DNA of 64,000 bases from Nymphalis io (GCF_905147045.1 NC_065903.1:4650001-4714000); one strand, 5' to 3'; positions 13,501-25,672 are shown, counted from the first letter of the stretch. The notes: generated by a model from the letters alone, not told the origin. A program made the numbers and translations.

Positions 13501-13730
13501 ACTTGAAAGCAAATCAAATCACTTCTTGAAAATAGAAACCAGTCTTAAATAAATAATAAAATATAGTAACGTAAAAGTTTTTAGAATTTTTACACGAGAC
13601 CTTCACACCGACTGCACCAGTATACCGAAGAAGTCTTACATACAAATTGTATCGTAAAAAAATATTCGATACAATAGATATAAAATTAAGTAAACTAGAA
13701 CATTTTCAATTTTCTTTACCAATATCGCCT
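10577..13730. other. Intergenic region between collagen and P450
   Basis: It holds the 3' UTR of the collagen gene and the 3' flank of the convergent P450. Apart from the SINE-A at 10812-11108 it is plain AT-rich DNA with no open frame I can support. AATAAA-type signals occur near 11465 and 12773, but nothing decides which is used. Confidence 0.6.
10812..11108 (-). repeat. SINE-A copy, near full length
   Basis: A complete antisense copy: the terminal segment with 'cccactgctgggctaaggcc' on the left, and the tRNA-like head with GGGTTTGAACCC and 'ggccatctcggctt' on the right. A 9-bp 'ttactatga' occurs on both sides, consistent with a target duplication. Confidence 0.85.
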
Positions 13731-16066
13731 TCAAAGGCTTTTAGTTCTTTTAATTAGTTTCAGCGGCAATCCACCGACGAAACTTTCAGATACAGTCGCC
13801 ATAGGTGTAGGTATAGGATGTAGCCTGCTTTCGGCACATGGTTCTACAGTGAACTTCTGTAAAATAGCAGCAATACCAGTCATAGCCAAGACCTTTCCTA
13901 ATCTTGCAGCTGAAATAATAAATAAAAGTTTAGATATTATATATAAATTAAGTCTAAAAATTCATAAGATGCTTATTAAAGATGTATCGGAGCTCCAGAA
14001 TTCGATAGTAACATAAACACCCAGATCACTATCAAAAAAATACTTTTAATGATAATGGATCGACAATAACGCAACCTTTACACCACATATAATTGTATTA
14101 ATATTACGCAACTTTGCCATATCATGTGTGCTATGGATTCATATTGACTCAGAAAAATAATATTTACTTGGTAGTAGAGGTTTGTGCGAGACCGTCTGGC
14201 ACCCACACACTGCTAAACAGCAGTACTTAATATTATTGTGTTTGAACGATGATTTTTGTGTACGTAGTTACATTTATGGAACATAGCACTTTATTTCATC
14301 AGGTTGCCATTTTTCTGGCCCAGTCTGTATATATTTAAAAAATATAATATCTATATAACTTATAATTTGTAATTTCAAAGAAACCTAGAAAGTAATGTAA
14401 AAATAGTAAATGATACAGTCATATTGCTCATACGCAAAAATATATATATATTTCCATAATTATCACGTTCCCTTGACTTATTTCGGCCATAGGGACCATT
14501 CTAATGGGAGACTAACCGATTCCAAAGGAGATGTTATAGTATAAAAGTTTGCAACAAAATTACCAACTCTAATCCTTCATTATAATACGAAGGGATGACC
14601 GGAAAAAGTTCAGATAATCACTGCCAATTTATCCGCAAAAATCAATAACCTTTTATTCAAAGCCCTAAAAGTAGGAAGCTAGAATTATATTAATAAACTC
14701 TTTACCTACCTACACATGCACGTGGGCCATCTCCAAATGGTAAGAACATGTTATTTTTATACTCATTTGCAGAATCAAATCTGTCTGGATTGAACTTTTC
14801 TGGTTCGTAAAAATATTTTTCATCATTATGTAAAGCTTTCACAGGTATAATAACTATCACCCCCTCATCTATTGTTAGATTGATTTCAGGGAATGTGTAT
14901 GTCGGTGATGTACATTCTCTTATAAGAAATGCAACGGGCGGAAATATTCTCAACGCTTCATAAAATGCCTTTTCTAAAGTGTTCAATTCATTAATAGCTT
15001 CATAAGTCAACTTATTGTTATATTTTGGTAGTATTCTATCAATCTCTGCTTGCACTTTTTTCTGATACTCCATATTATATGCTAGTTTGTGTAACGTATA
15101 ACTAGCGCTAATTGACGATGTTTCAAAACCAGCACCAAAAAATACAAAGCATTGAGCGGTCAATATAAGGTCGTCTAATTCCAGTTCAACTTGTTTTGGT
15201 AAACCATTTTCATCTTTAAATTCTAACGATTCAGTGACAAAATTACCTTTTCTCTTTATTTCTAACATCAAATCTACGAAATCATTTTTTCCTGATGGCA
15301 TGTAGTTTCTACTTTTAAGTATTTTCTTAACTAAATCAACCATTGCAATTTCCAATTCCTCTGATAAAAAATGAAAATTTTTAAACATTTTTGGAAACAT
15401 ATATTTTAAAGCTGCAACAACTGCGTCCCTACATGACCTATGAAATATTCTGTTTCCTAATTTCCGAAATTCTGAGTTTTCATCATTCAACGAATCAATA
15501 TTCAATCCAAAACCACATATACCAATAAAGTCAGTTGTATACCTTGCAATTAGTTCCCGCATATCATAATATTCTAATTCAGCCATTTTTGTCGCTTGTA
15601 ATTGAAGGTTCTCAGCCCTGTCAGTAATTATGGAAAACATTGTTTTTATTTTACCAGTGCTGAAAGATTGACTAAAACCTTTTCGAATCAACTTCCACAA
15701 GTCCCCATCGGCAAAAAATAAATTCTTCAGTAACGGTTCAGTCGATTTTTTATATTTATTAAATCCTCTGTCGTGGAAATGTTGAAAGTCCGTAATCAAT
15801 ATCCTTTTAACTAATTCAGGATCTCTTATCACTAGCTCTGGTGAAGTACTTCTAAAAAAACCTACAACTTTCTCATTAGGATATTTTCTATACGTTTCCG
15901 TAGCCATCATTGCAATGCTTGATTTTTGTATAAACTGTTTCAAATTGTTTCCGAAATATGGTAAAGGTTTATCATTTTTTATACCTCTTTTTCTCCAATA
16001 TCCAAAAGTTCGGGTTCCATATATATACAGAATTATCACCAATGTTATTAATATTATGAATAACAT
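13731..16066 (-). CDS. Cytochrome P450, CYP6 family-like (511 aa)
   Basis: A microsomal haem monooxygenase, probably for xenobiotic or allelochemical oxidation. Two exons: 16066 down to 14710 and 13909 down to 13731. The splice joins in phase 1 inside the haem loop, and the CDS is exactly 512 codons with stop. The protein shows an N-terminal membrane anchor (about residues 1-20), the I-helix AGFET at 312-316, the K-helix EALR at 370-373, the PERF-type FNPDRF, and the haem loop FGDGPRAC with the axial Cys at 451. The start is the first Met, directly before the hydrophobic anchor. The tail GGLPLKLI is typical of CYP6. With the only GT that keeps frame, the haem loop reads C-V-A-A-R, with Ala where Gly is usual; Ala is tolerated in the family signature. 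It has no P450 neighbour in the window. Subfamily not determined; CYP6AE-like is my best guess. Confidence 0.93.
14168..14258 (+). repeat. SINE-B 5' fragment in the P450 intron
   Basis: A degraded start of SINE-B ('gtagtagaggtttgtgcgag', 'ctgctaaacagcagtactta', 'attattgtgttt'). It lies inside the only intron of the P450 gene, antisense to it. Confidence 0.5.
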
Positions 16067-16824
16067 TTTAATAATATCACTGAATAAACGTCCTTACTCT
16101 CCAACTTCCGCTTGTCTTATGCCGAAAACATACTTATTATAGTTAATTTTAGTGTATTCGTAGAATGAGAGAATTAAATCGTGTTTGGTTCTGCATATAT
16201 TTTTTATAAATAAATGTAATAATTTACAAAACACAATAGCTATTTATATGTTAGCGCTAAGTACAATATTTTCATATAATAAAAATATATTTCAATATCT
16301 AAATTGTGGTAGGAACAATAGATGAGCTTAACAAGGAAAACGACTCATTGCTTACGTTTTCAGGCTTCGGTATTATTAATGTCGGTAGGTATGACTTTTA
16401 TTTTTGAATGTTTTTTCAAGATTATATTATTACTATTATTAATAATATTATATAATTTATGCACGCCTTTCTAGGGTAGATTGTACAAGTGATAGTGAAA
16501 TATCTACTACATAACATTTGTTATAATGTAAGCTTAAGATATTGCAATATTTGATATGGAACCCAGGCGTATTTTTTGTCAAGGTTAGCATATAGACATA
16601 ATAATATGTATCATATACGCATAATCAACATTATATATGTTTTAGATTTTTTTTAAATTTATTACTGATGATGACAAAATAAAGATTCAATTTTTTTTTA
16701 CAATTAATAGGCCAGCGTTTGATCGTTGACTTGCCTGATGTTAAGCATCGACACGGTCTAGGATGTAGCATGCTTGCCTATAAGAAATTTGAAGACACTA
16801 ACATTGTACCTATCAGGAAATACG

Positions 16825-17182
16825 GACTCTGGCAAAGCATTCCACAGTTTCGCAGTGCGAATGATTAATGTAGGACACTCCTTGAATGGAAAGGTTCACA
16901 TATTTAACGGACTTCTTAAAACAAGTCAGTAAAACTTTTAAACAACCTCCCAGGAATGCCGTTCCACATTAAAAAGGGGCCTGTAACGAAACTGTGGAAT
17001 ACTTTGCCAGAGTCCGTATGACTCTGGCAAAGCATTCCACAGTTTCGCAGTGCGAATGATTAATGTAGGACACTCCTTGAATGGAAAGGTTCACATATTT
17101 AACGGACTTCTTAAAACAAGTCAGTAAAACTTTTAAACAACCTCCCAGGAATGCCGTTCCACATTAAAAAGGGGCCTGTAAC
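16825..17182. repeat. 163-bp tandem duplication with inverted spacer
   Basis: A 163-bp unit (16825-16987) is repeated without visible change at 17020-17182. The 32-bp spacer 16988-17019 is a reverse complement of the start of the unit (about 16819-16850) with one mismatch. The unit is embedded in an interspersed repeat beginning near 16705 that I cannot assign to a family. Confidence 0.8.
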
Positions 17183-17409
17183 AAAACGAAAACGATTTTT
17201 TTATTTACACAATGTGGTTTTTTTCAACTAAGTCAGTATGAGAAAAGCTTAGACCATAGCTGATCAAAGGAAATAGATTTTTCTTCCCCATTACCATTTC
17301 GTTGCAAATATTTAAACTACATTTTTTACCAATGCTAAGTTATTTCAAGCAACGAAGTTTGGCACACATACTTGTATTTATAAAGATTCAATTAAAACGC
17401 AAATCTATA

Positions 17410-17622
17410 TAGGAAGTATCTTTCTTTTTTCTCGCTGGAAAAACACATTTATGTGTTTCCCCCACATGAGGTGGGGGGGTGTGTGGGACTCGCCGGAGCT
17501 GAAGGCGCCGGAATACCCACTAATAAACCATAAACCAGTGGTACCCACTCCGTCTTGTCGGGGGACGTCACGGGATCGCTTGCGCATACTACCGTGCCGT
17601 CCCGACGATCTAGGAAGTATCT
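17410..17622 (-). mobile_element. 5'-truncated R1-like LINE 3' end with 12-bp target duplication
   Basis: A GC-rich insert (17422-17610) is flanked by the direct repeat 'taggaagtatct' at 17410-17421 and 17611-17622. The insert closely resembles the 3' part of the larger R1-like element at about 38025-38200 (shared 'gaaggcgccggaatacccac', 'gggatcgcttgcgcatacta'). Read on the minus strand it ends in an A-rich tail next to the left duplication, as expected for target-primed reverse transcription. Confidence 0.8.
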
Positions 17623-19004
17623 ATTTTAATTGAAACATTTCAAGTTTTTATTTGACTACAATTTTTTTTGCGTGTCTGGTGTCTTTCTACGCTGGTCATA
17701 TCTCACCGCAGAGAACAGTATTGAAATGCCAAAAAGAGATTTGCGACATTGACCATTATAATTATAATGTTTCAAGAATATCGGTAGTCAATATTTCACG
17801 GTTGGATAATTAAGTGAGTTCTTACAGAATAGTACTACAGTTGATTACAATTTGAATTCTACATCGACGGTTTGCGCCACTTTGACATCAGTCAAAAACT
17901 AATACGCGTATTAACAAGATGGCTGTTATTACACGCCTTACACTTGCTGCAGTTGATTTCCCAAAGGTATCACACATTACACTCGCACTCAGTCTTTATT
18001 GGTGAGGGATAACAAAACACCCCCTTTAATTAGACTAATGCTATGCTTTTATTAGAAAATTATATGGCACTTTGATTACATCAAATGATTTACTAATTAA
18101 AATTCTTTTTTAGAATCTATTATGTATTACTTGTGCTTTGTAGTCACGCTTATTTCTAGCAAGCACAACGAACTGTCTTTCAGACATTACTTGCTTAACG
18201 TCTAATTAGTTAAACACTGATTTCTCTCTTTTTTCACTATTAATTTGAAATTCAATAGAAGAAGACACGGCATTGCTTAACTAATGAATTGCTAAACAAT
18301 CTTTATTTGAAAAACCGTTAATGTTTACATACGATAGTCCTTAGAATAGATTACAAATAAAATCTATACTAAAGTTAAAAAATAGCTTTACCTTTTTAAG
18401 TCATGTTTTTTAATTGTACTAAAACAATATTTTTGAAACAGTTGTATTAGTAATGCTCGAACGAAATCTTAAAATATATGCTTCATTTAAATTTAACGTC
18501 AATGACACCGAACGCAAAGGTCATAGCTATTATAATATATTATACGATTCTCGATAAGCTGTATGTAAAAAACTAATCATCATACAACGAATATATTTTT
18601 TGTGTGAATTGTGTTTTGATCTTTTATTCAAACTAACTGGTCTTGATAGTGAAACCGATTAGGGGCCCGCGTGCAAATGATATAAAGTAATATGTAATGG
18701 AACCATAGCACAATTTAAAAAAAAGTGCCATCTATTAAGCGTTGAAGATAATTATTTTCCTGGCAAAATTCTAAGTCCCGTTACTCTGTTCAATTTGGAA
18801 TTATATGATATCTCTATAGTATCTAGTTATTAGTTTTAGGGAATATATTATTTATACAGATTTTTTAGTTTACATCACAATATTTACACCATTTATGTAT
18901 ATAATTATTACACATATATTTTTCTTTAATGTAGAAAACGGAACGCAATTGTATAAACAAAAGCAAAATCCATTCCTCAAAAGATCTTAAGAACATTAAT
19001 TGTG

Positions 19005-21094
19005 AATATACCCGAATCAAAAATCAATCAACAGCCAATCGTTGTCCACTGCTGAACATAGGCCTCTCCCAAGGTGTGCCAAAGCTCCCTGTCCTCCGCC
19101 TTCCGCATCCAGTTGGTGCCCGCCACCTTCTTAAGGTCGTCGGTCCACCTGGCTGGAGGGCGCCCTACGCTGCGCTTGCCGATTCGCGGTCTCCATTCTA
19201 GGACTCGTCTGCTCCAACGACCATCGGTCCTACGACATACGTGACCAGCCCACTGCCACTTCAGCCTGCTAATTTTGCAAGCTATGTCGGTGACTCCGGT
19301 TCTTTTCCGGATAATCTCATTTCTGATCTTATCCTTCAAAGATACTCCGAGCATAGCTCGCTCCATAGCACGCTGAGCGACTTTGAATTTGTGGACTAGT
19401 CCCGCAGTTAGTGTCCACGTTTCGGCACCGTATGTCATGGCAGGTAAGACGCATTGGTTGAAGACTTTCGTCTTCAAACATTGCGGTATAGACGACTTGA
19501 GGACTTGACGAAGGTTGCCAAATGCTGCCCATCCCAAGAGAATTCTTCGATCGGCTTCCCTCTCGAAGTTGTTCCTACCGACTTGTATTATCTGTCCTAG
19601 GTAGGTATATTAACTAACAACTTCGAGACGTTTCCCCTCGACGTATATCGGTCCCGGCACGACATGCCTTTTGAACATGACCTTGGTCTTGTCCAAGTTC
19701 ATACCGAGACCGACACACCGGGAAGACTCGCCTAGGCTACGCAGCATTTCTGTGAGTTGTTCCAGCGACTCTGCTATGATGACGATATCGTCGGCAAATC
19801 GAAGGTGTGAGATGTACTCGCCGTTTACATTGACTCCATACCTAGTCCAATCCAGCGTTTTGAAAACGTCTTCCAACGCGTTGGTGAACAGTTTCGGGGA
19901 TATTACATCCCCCTGTCTCACCCCTCTGCGCAGTTGGATCGCCTTCGTCTTACAGTCCTGGATGTGGACAGTCATTGTAGCGGCGTTGTACAGACATCTC
20001 AGTACCTCGATATATCTCCAATCGATATGACATCTCTGCAATGAGTCGAGCACTGCCCAGGTTTCGATGGAGTCGAAGGCTTTCTCGTAGTCTACAAATG
20101 CCATACACAGCGGCTGATTGTACTCTTCGGTCTTCTGCACAATCTGCCGAACAGTATGGATGTGGTCCACGGTGCTGTAGCCTGATCGAAAGCCGGCTTG
20201 CTCTGGGGGCTGGAACTCGTCAAGTCGTCTGGCGAGACGGTTCGTGACGACTCTTGAGAACAGCTTATACACGTGACTAAGGAGGGAGATTGGTCTGTAG
20301 TTTTTCAAGAGGGTTTTATCACCTTTCTTGAAAAACAGTACCACCTCACTCCCGCTCCACGTTTCCGGGGTCTTGCCATGTTGGATGACGGAATTAAAGA
20401 GGCTTGCTAGCTCTTTCAGGACCGGAGTCCCGCCTGCCTTAAGCAACTCTGTTGTGATTCCGTCATCTCCCGGAGCTTTGTTGTTTTTAAGCTGTTCTAG
20501 AGCCGCCTTAATCACTCCTTGGTCGACGACCGGGAGCTCCTCGGTGTAATGGCGCATAAGAGGGGCGCGCTGGTCATCAATACTGATTCCCACGGGTTTA
20601 TCCGATCTTGAAGAGAACAACTGCCCATAAAACCTCTCTACTTCTCCGACAATCTCAGGCCTAGAGGTAACGACCCCACCATTTTCAGTTTTAAGTTTTG
20701 TCAGACGCGGCCTCCCAAACTTGCGAGCGAACACTTTCGATCCCCGATTTTGCTCAATCGCAGCCTTGATGGCACGGGTATTGGAGCGTCGGAGATCGCG
20801 TCGCGTCAGCGTTTTTATTGTTCGGTTTAAGGCCTTATCTGACAAAAACGATGGTAGTTCTCGTCGTTTTCTCATGAGCTCGAGTGTCTCAGCAGAGAGT
20901 GCCTCGAACCAAGCGGTGATCACTTCCGGTATTAAACCTGTGGATCACTGAAACATCTCTAAATATGTGCCTTTTATTCGAAATGATAAATGAACGAGAT
21001 AGACTCTCGTTCCTTGTCCCGTTATCGGGGCTTCGCCAGGTCCACCTCCTCTGAGGCTTCTTTTGAAAGAATACCCGAATTAATATACCCGAAT
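19005..21094 (-). mobile_element. RTE-like LINE, 5'-truncated, with 13-bp target duplication
   Basis: The element spans 19018-21081 between perfect copies of 'aatatacccgaat' (19005-19017 and 21082-21094). It holds a reverse-transcriptase frame (20923-19610) interrupted by one stop and continuing to 19028. The minus-strand 3' end is short and ATTG/TTGA-rich, as is usual for RTE-type elements. No apurinic endonuclease domain is present, so the 5' half is missing. The 130 bp nearest the 5' border (20951-21081) is non-coding and of unclear origin. Confidence 0.85.
19028..20923 (-). pseudogene. RTE-like reverse transcriptase, one in-frame stop
   Basis: Catalyses target-primed reverse transcription when intact. 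The frame reads 437 residues from 20923 to a TAA at 19610. The same frame then continues beyond that stop (YTYLGQII...) to the natural stop near 19028, so a single nonsense change separates the two parts. Visible RT motifs: APGDDGI, NYRPISLLS, QAGFRSGYST, the metal-binding YEKAFDS, RRGVRQGDVISP, and the catalytic FADDIVI. The C-terminal region (LKWQWAGHVCRR...GRPPARWTDD) is typical of RTE-type elements of insects. The N-terminal endonuclease is absent. Codon use is GC-rich compared with the host genes. Not expected to be functional. Confidence 0.85.
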
Positions 21095-21439
21095 TGTTGT
21101 ATATTCCAACCCCATTTATACTGTTGTAAACTACAGCATCAACTCTTCATTTTTAACTTGTAATTCCAAAGACTATTTTAACTTAGATTTGGTAAAAGAA
21201 TAGTTTCGAAGGAAATCTTAGACTTCCAATTTCGAGGGATTTAAAGTTTCAATTAAGTTGAAAACGCTGGATGTCTTAAGATAGAAGTGGCCAATTTAAT
21301 TACGTCTGTTATACCGAGCTTGTTTTATTTACTCGTTTTTAGGAAGAAAACTTGATTGTTTAATCTTTTTCCTCAAATCAAATAATACTATAGCATTACA
21401 ATAAAAATAATAGATAATATTATCTGTATATTAGCATAA

Positions 21440-22480
21440 TTTAAATAAAACTTAATTACCCTAGACTCCATACCCACTAAAAACCAGCGGTACTCTGTTT
21501 CTTCGCAGGATGTTACGAGATCGCTTGCGCCATGACTCTGCGGGCCCCCTAGGTGGTTTTTAAAGAAAAGAGACCCCGTAGCCCGTAGGGAGGAGAAGGC
21601 GTGCAAAGCACCGATGCCCCCCCCCAGGTCTTCTTCGGCTCTTCTCCCGCTCCGCGACTTCCTTCTGCGACATGACATTTTCGCAGAAAGTGACCATCTT
21701 CCAGCACCTCTCGCTACCGATCATGACGTCTATCACGCTCGGCAGGAGAGATCTCTGCGTACGATGGCCGCCAGGGAATGGTGCTGAAGCGGCACACTCC
21801 AGGGTGTGACACGCCGTCTCCGATGGCGACAGACTTGCCGAGGGGGTCCCTACCCCAGGTCCTCCTACCAACTGCGAATCAAAGCTCACTGGCCTAGAGC
21901 CCTGAGTTGCTCCACCACCAATCCTGGACAGTCACCACTCGACCTCGTTCTACCAGAAAACGATATACTTCCGCAAGCACCTCCGCCTGGAGTTGCGAGG
22001 GCTAATCGCACACAAGCAATGTTGCTGCAGTTCACGACATCGTACGGTAACCACGTATCGCTCTCACCGCTATGACTATCTATGGTGTCCGCAGACGAAG
22101 CCTGTTACGAGCGGCGACAGCGTCAGCAGGACCCCGACGTGGACGTGGACCGAATAGGAGGGAGAGCCTCCGTATTTGTCACATTAACCTTCGAGCTCAG
22201 CAACCCGATCCGATCCGCAAGCTACGCTCCGACCTCTAAAACTCACTTCCTGAAAGGTTTATTCCGTCACTGTGATGACGATGTCGTCCGCGTAGCACAA
22301 CACCCCCATCTCGCGAAGGACCAGGGCTCGCAGGAGCCAGTCGAATCCGATGTTCAGAATTGAGCTTGTGGAACGCCACAACCTATCTAATGCCGGGCAA
22401 GACGACCATAGCCTCTTCCAGACGATCACCTGGTCCCGGAGGTATGCATACCTTTCAATCACTCAACCGAAACTAACCAA
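21440..22480 (-). pseudogene. R1-like LINE remnant, rearranged
   Basis: Read on the minus strand, 22462-22259 encodes a block (NIGFDWLLRALVLREMGVL then CYADD) that closely matches the RT of the better element at 38431-39183. Sequence at about 22080-22250 corresponds to the segment after YADD, and 21480-21560 to the 3' region ('cgagatcgcttgcgccat'). Stops, frameshifts and scrambling are evident, so it is dead. GC content is far above the surroundings. The borders are approximate; I see no target duplication. Confidence 0.65.
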
Positions 22481-23284
22481 CCAGAACAGAACAATTATAC
22501 TAAGTATTGCTGTTTGATAGAATATCTGATGGTCGGTTCCAACCCAGGCGGACGTGCACAAAGCCCTACAACCAAGTTTATTTTTATCAATAGAATACTT
22601 ATGGCGTAAAATTACTACTTGGGGCGTCATTTAGATCAAAAGTACAAAGTTTGTATTATATAATCATTGAAATAAACATTATAAAGTTCCTTAACTTAAC
22701 ATTTATAAAGTTCCTTTATTATGTATTTATAAATGCGCCTAACAATTTTAGGTACTAAAATATTTTTGCTAATATTTGCTAATCTTTTAAAGCAGGAGTT
22801 TCTTATTAAAAAGCATACATTACATACAACATTGTTACCGGCTCAGAGAAGCAAATGGCTTAAATCTTTAAAATTGCTAAACGTTTAATTCCCACATGAA
22901 TCCCTCGCGTACTCCATACCATTATTGTTCTGTTGTTAAGTCTCACAAAAAATACATAGCTGTTCTTGCTTATGGAATAAAGATCAAATTGGTGCAAGCT
23001 TTCTTTGTCCTCTCCAGAATGCTTCGCACAAGCGTGTTATACTGTTTCTTTTATTTTCCACTCTCTTTTGCATTTCACAACTATTTCAAAGTATCATTTA
23101 GCTACACGAATTGTTTTGCATACGGAAAACATTTTCTCTAAACAAAAGGTAAAAAACTATTTTAGGTACAAACTCGAGCCTTGTATCTAACGGATTTGCA
23201 AAGAAATGGTTTTTCTGTTCTATGTAAAAATATGCCGCTTCTATATGAAGTATAATTATCGAGAGTAATAGCATTAAATATATA

Positions 23285-23492
23285 TAAATATTTATAATTC
23301 ATCTCGTGCTTGACGGTGAAGGAAAACATCGTGAGGTAACCTGTATGTGTCAAATTTCACTAAAATTCTGCCACATGTGTGCCACACCACGCTGCTCCAA
23401 TGCAACCTGCATGGAATAAGCTCCAAACCTTCTCCTCAAAAAAGGAGAGGAGGCCTTAGCCCAACAGTGGGATATTCACAGGCTGTTACGGC
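23285..23492 (+). repeat. SINE-A copy, 5'-truncated
   Basis: It begins inside the body at 'ataattcatctcgtgcttga' and runs to the usual 'cacaggctgttacgg' end. The middle around 23385-23410 is rearranged: 'ccacgctgctccaatg' is in the opposite orientation to the rest. Confidence 0.75.
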
Positions 23493-23639
23493 ATATATAA
23501 ATATATTTAAAAACTATTTAAATATAAATAGTATTTTATAGTATACTGGTATTTAAATAGTTTGAATAAAGTTAAACAGTAATATGTCACAATTATTTTA
23601 CTTTTCTGTCTCATTTACAAGACTTATACCCACGTATCA

Positions 23640-23945
23640 TATTAATGAGAGAATGTTAAAGCCCGGAGCCATGGCTGTTGAAAGCCCTTTGAGTAATAGT
23701 GCAAAAGCGTTCCTGTATTTACCTCCACTTATTATCTCCACTGGTAAGGAAGAGAAGAAAGCACGTTAATCCATTAATCCTGCATCTGAACTCTCTAATC
23801 ATGTAGAATTGTCGTACTATCGGTCTATAAGAGTAAATGTTAATGAGTGCTTCGGTGTACACACACTTTTGCACTATAATATCTCCTGTGTCGTTCTGTA
23901 GGCTCGATTAAGAATGGTTGATGACAGTGACAGTAATCGCTTAGT
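23640..23945 (+). repeat. SINE-D relative, degraded
   Basis: It shares with the copy at 9989-10345 a 'taatccattaatcctgcatctgaac'-type block, 'acttttgcactataatatct' and a final 'gattaagaatggttgatg...gacagt' block. The tRNA-like head is not visible. The short open frame inside it is part of the repeat. Confidence 0.45.
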
Positions 23946-24180
23946 CATCACAATGTTTTTCTTCACCGCAAATCGAGTACTTCAAAGTGGTACTGGCTTA
24001 GATTTGAATCTGCCGCCTGATGACTGATGCTGATTGAAATCCATGTGTATCCACTGTATTATACAGGTCGAGACAAATTTAAAAAAAAAACTTGTATTCA
24101 TCACAAAAATCTTATCAGGTATTGCCTATTAAATACTATATATATATATATATTAAATACTATATATATATATATATATA

Positions 24181-24553
24181 TATAACTACATATATTAGTA
24201 AAGAGGGATTGAAGCATACCAAATGACAAGATTTATTGAAAAGTATATCATGATTTGTAATATGTTAACTATTTCTGTCTTTTATTCTGAGCTTGGCTTA
24301 TTTGTTGATTAAGTATTTTCATTTTAGTATTATAATCTACTTAACTGGATTGTTATATATTTATAAAATTTAATATAAAATCCGGTGGGAGTCTTGTAAA
24401 CTAGTCTCAAGTTTCCACAGAGTTTTGTATTAATTCTGATCCGACGAACTCCGTCTTTGGGTTTTCGCTAAGAGTTTTATCCTGATTAGTAGATTATTTT
24501 GATAATGAAATAACGACTTGTGACTTAGTTTAGACTTGCTAGTTTATATTAAA

Positions 24554-24635
<82 letters not shown>

Positions 24636-24674
24636 TAGTATACATATATAAGTCACAAGTCGTTATTTCATTAT

Positions 24675-24720
<46 letters not shown>

Positions 24721-25093
24721 TTTAATATAAACTAGCAAGTCTAAACTAAGTCACAAGTCGTTATTTCATTATCAAAATAATCTACTAATCAGGATAAAAC
24801 TCTTAGCGAAAACCCAAAGACGGAGTTCGTCGGATCAGAATTAATACAAAACTCTGTGGAAACTTGAGACTAGTTTACAAGACTCCCACCGGATTTTATA
24901 TTAAATTTTATAAATATATAACAATCCAGTTAAGTAGATTATAATACTAAAATGAAAATACTTAATCAACAAATAAGCCAAGCTCAGAATAAAAGACAGA
25001 AATAGTTAACATATTACAAATCATGATATACTTTTCAATAAATCTTGTCATTTGGTATGCTTCAATCCCTCTTTACTAATATATGTAGTTATA
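24181..25093. repeat. Near-1-kb palindrome: 378-bp perfect inverted arms around an AT-repeat centre
   Basis: The left arm (24181-24558) and right arm (24716-25093) are equal in length and, base by base as far as I can read, perfect reverse complements. The 157-bp centre (24559-24715) is mostly (TA)n. It also contains a third copy of an inner 30-bp piece of the right arm (24651-24680, equal to 24749-24778). Immediately left of the palindrome are more (TA)n runs with the same 'ttaaatactata' border (24127-24180). The arms contain no recognisable gene and no target duplication is visible. Confidence 0.92.
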
Positions 25094-25563
25094 GTTGAAA
25101 ACTAAAACAAAAAAAAGGAGAATAAATACCTTTATAATAAAACAGTTGAAATATTATTTGAATTAATCCAATTTTTGTCGTCTTATTAATGATAAATATC
25201 TTGTCTTTATACAGCTTAGGCCAATTTATGGAAATTAAGACGTTACTCGTGCCTCATTCTTGTAACTTAACTAGTTCAGTGACCGTTCTCATTGGAATAC
25301 AGCAATACATAGTGTTGCGCTTTGGCTGTAGATCAACTGCGTTATTTGTACCTACTAAGATAAAATTGCACAAAATCTTACCATAAAAACAATTGGTATA
25401 TTATACCGTCCTAAGATATTGAGTTGGTGATTTTAAGCAGCTTATTGTCGGGTTACTTACTATATTCAAAAAATGAATTTTGCTTATAATATATGGGAGA
25501 ATCGTCTACAAGGCGTAATTCAAAAGCGTCCGTATAAAAGATTCGTAGATTTCGAACCTACAT

Positions 25564-25672
25564 GTACATAAATATAAGTAAGTAAGTAAGAAACAGCCTG
25601 TAAATGTCCCACTGCTGGGCTAAGGCCTCCTCTCCCTTTTTGAGGAGAAGGTTTTTTAAGGTACATAAATAT
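25564..25672 (-). repeat. Very short SINE-A 3'-end insertion with 12-bp target duplication
   Basis: A piece of only about 85 bp (25576-25660), covering just the last part of SINE-A in antisense, lies between two copies of 'gtacataaatat' (25564-25575 and 25661-25672). Next to the left duplication is an (AAGT)n run, which is the SINE tail (CTTA)n on the minus strand. Confidence 0.8.

Larger units (their letters stand above)
16067..19004. other. Intergenic region upstream of P450
   Basis: It holds the P450 promoter side (no clear TATA box seen), an unclassified rearranged repeat (16705-17184), and a short R1-like 3'-end insertion (17422-17610). The remainder, about 17640-19004, is AT-rich with no supportable gene. 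Confidence 0.6.

Noticed and set aside
19671..20951. Several plus-strand frames of 68-119 residues
   Set aside because: They are antisense to the RTE-like reverse transcriptase, whose GC-rich codons keep the opposite strand open.
24536..24738. 60-residue Tyr-Ile repeat frames on both strands
   Set aside because: They are translations of the (TA)n centre of the palindrome and have no coding value.
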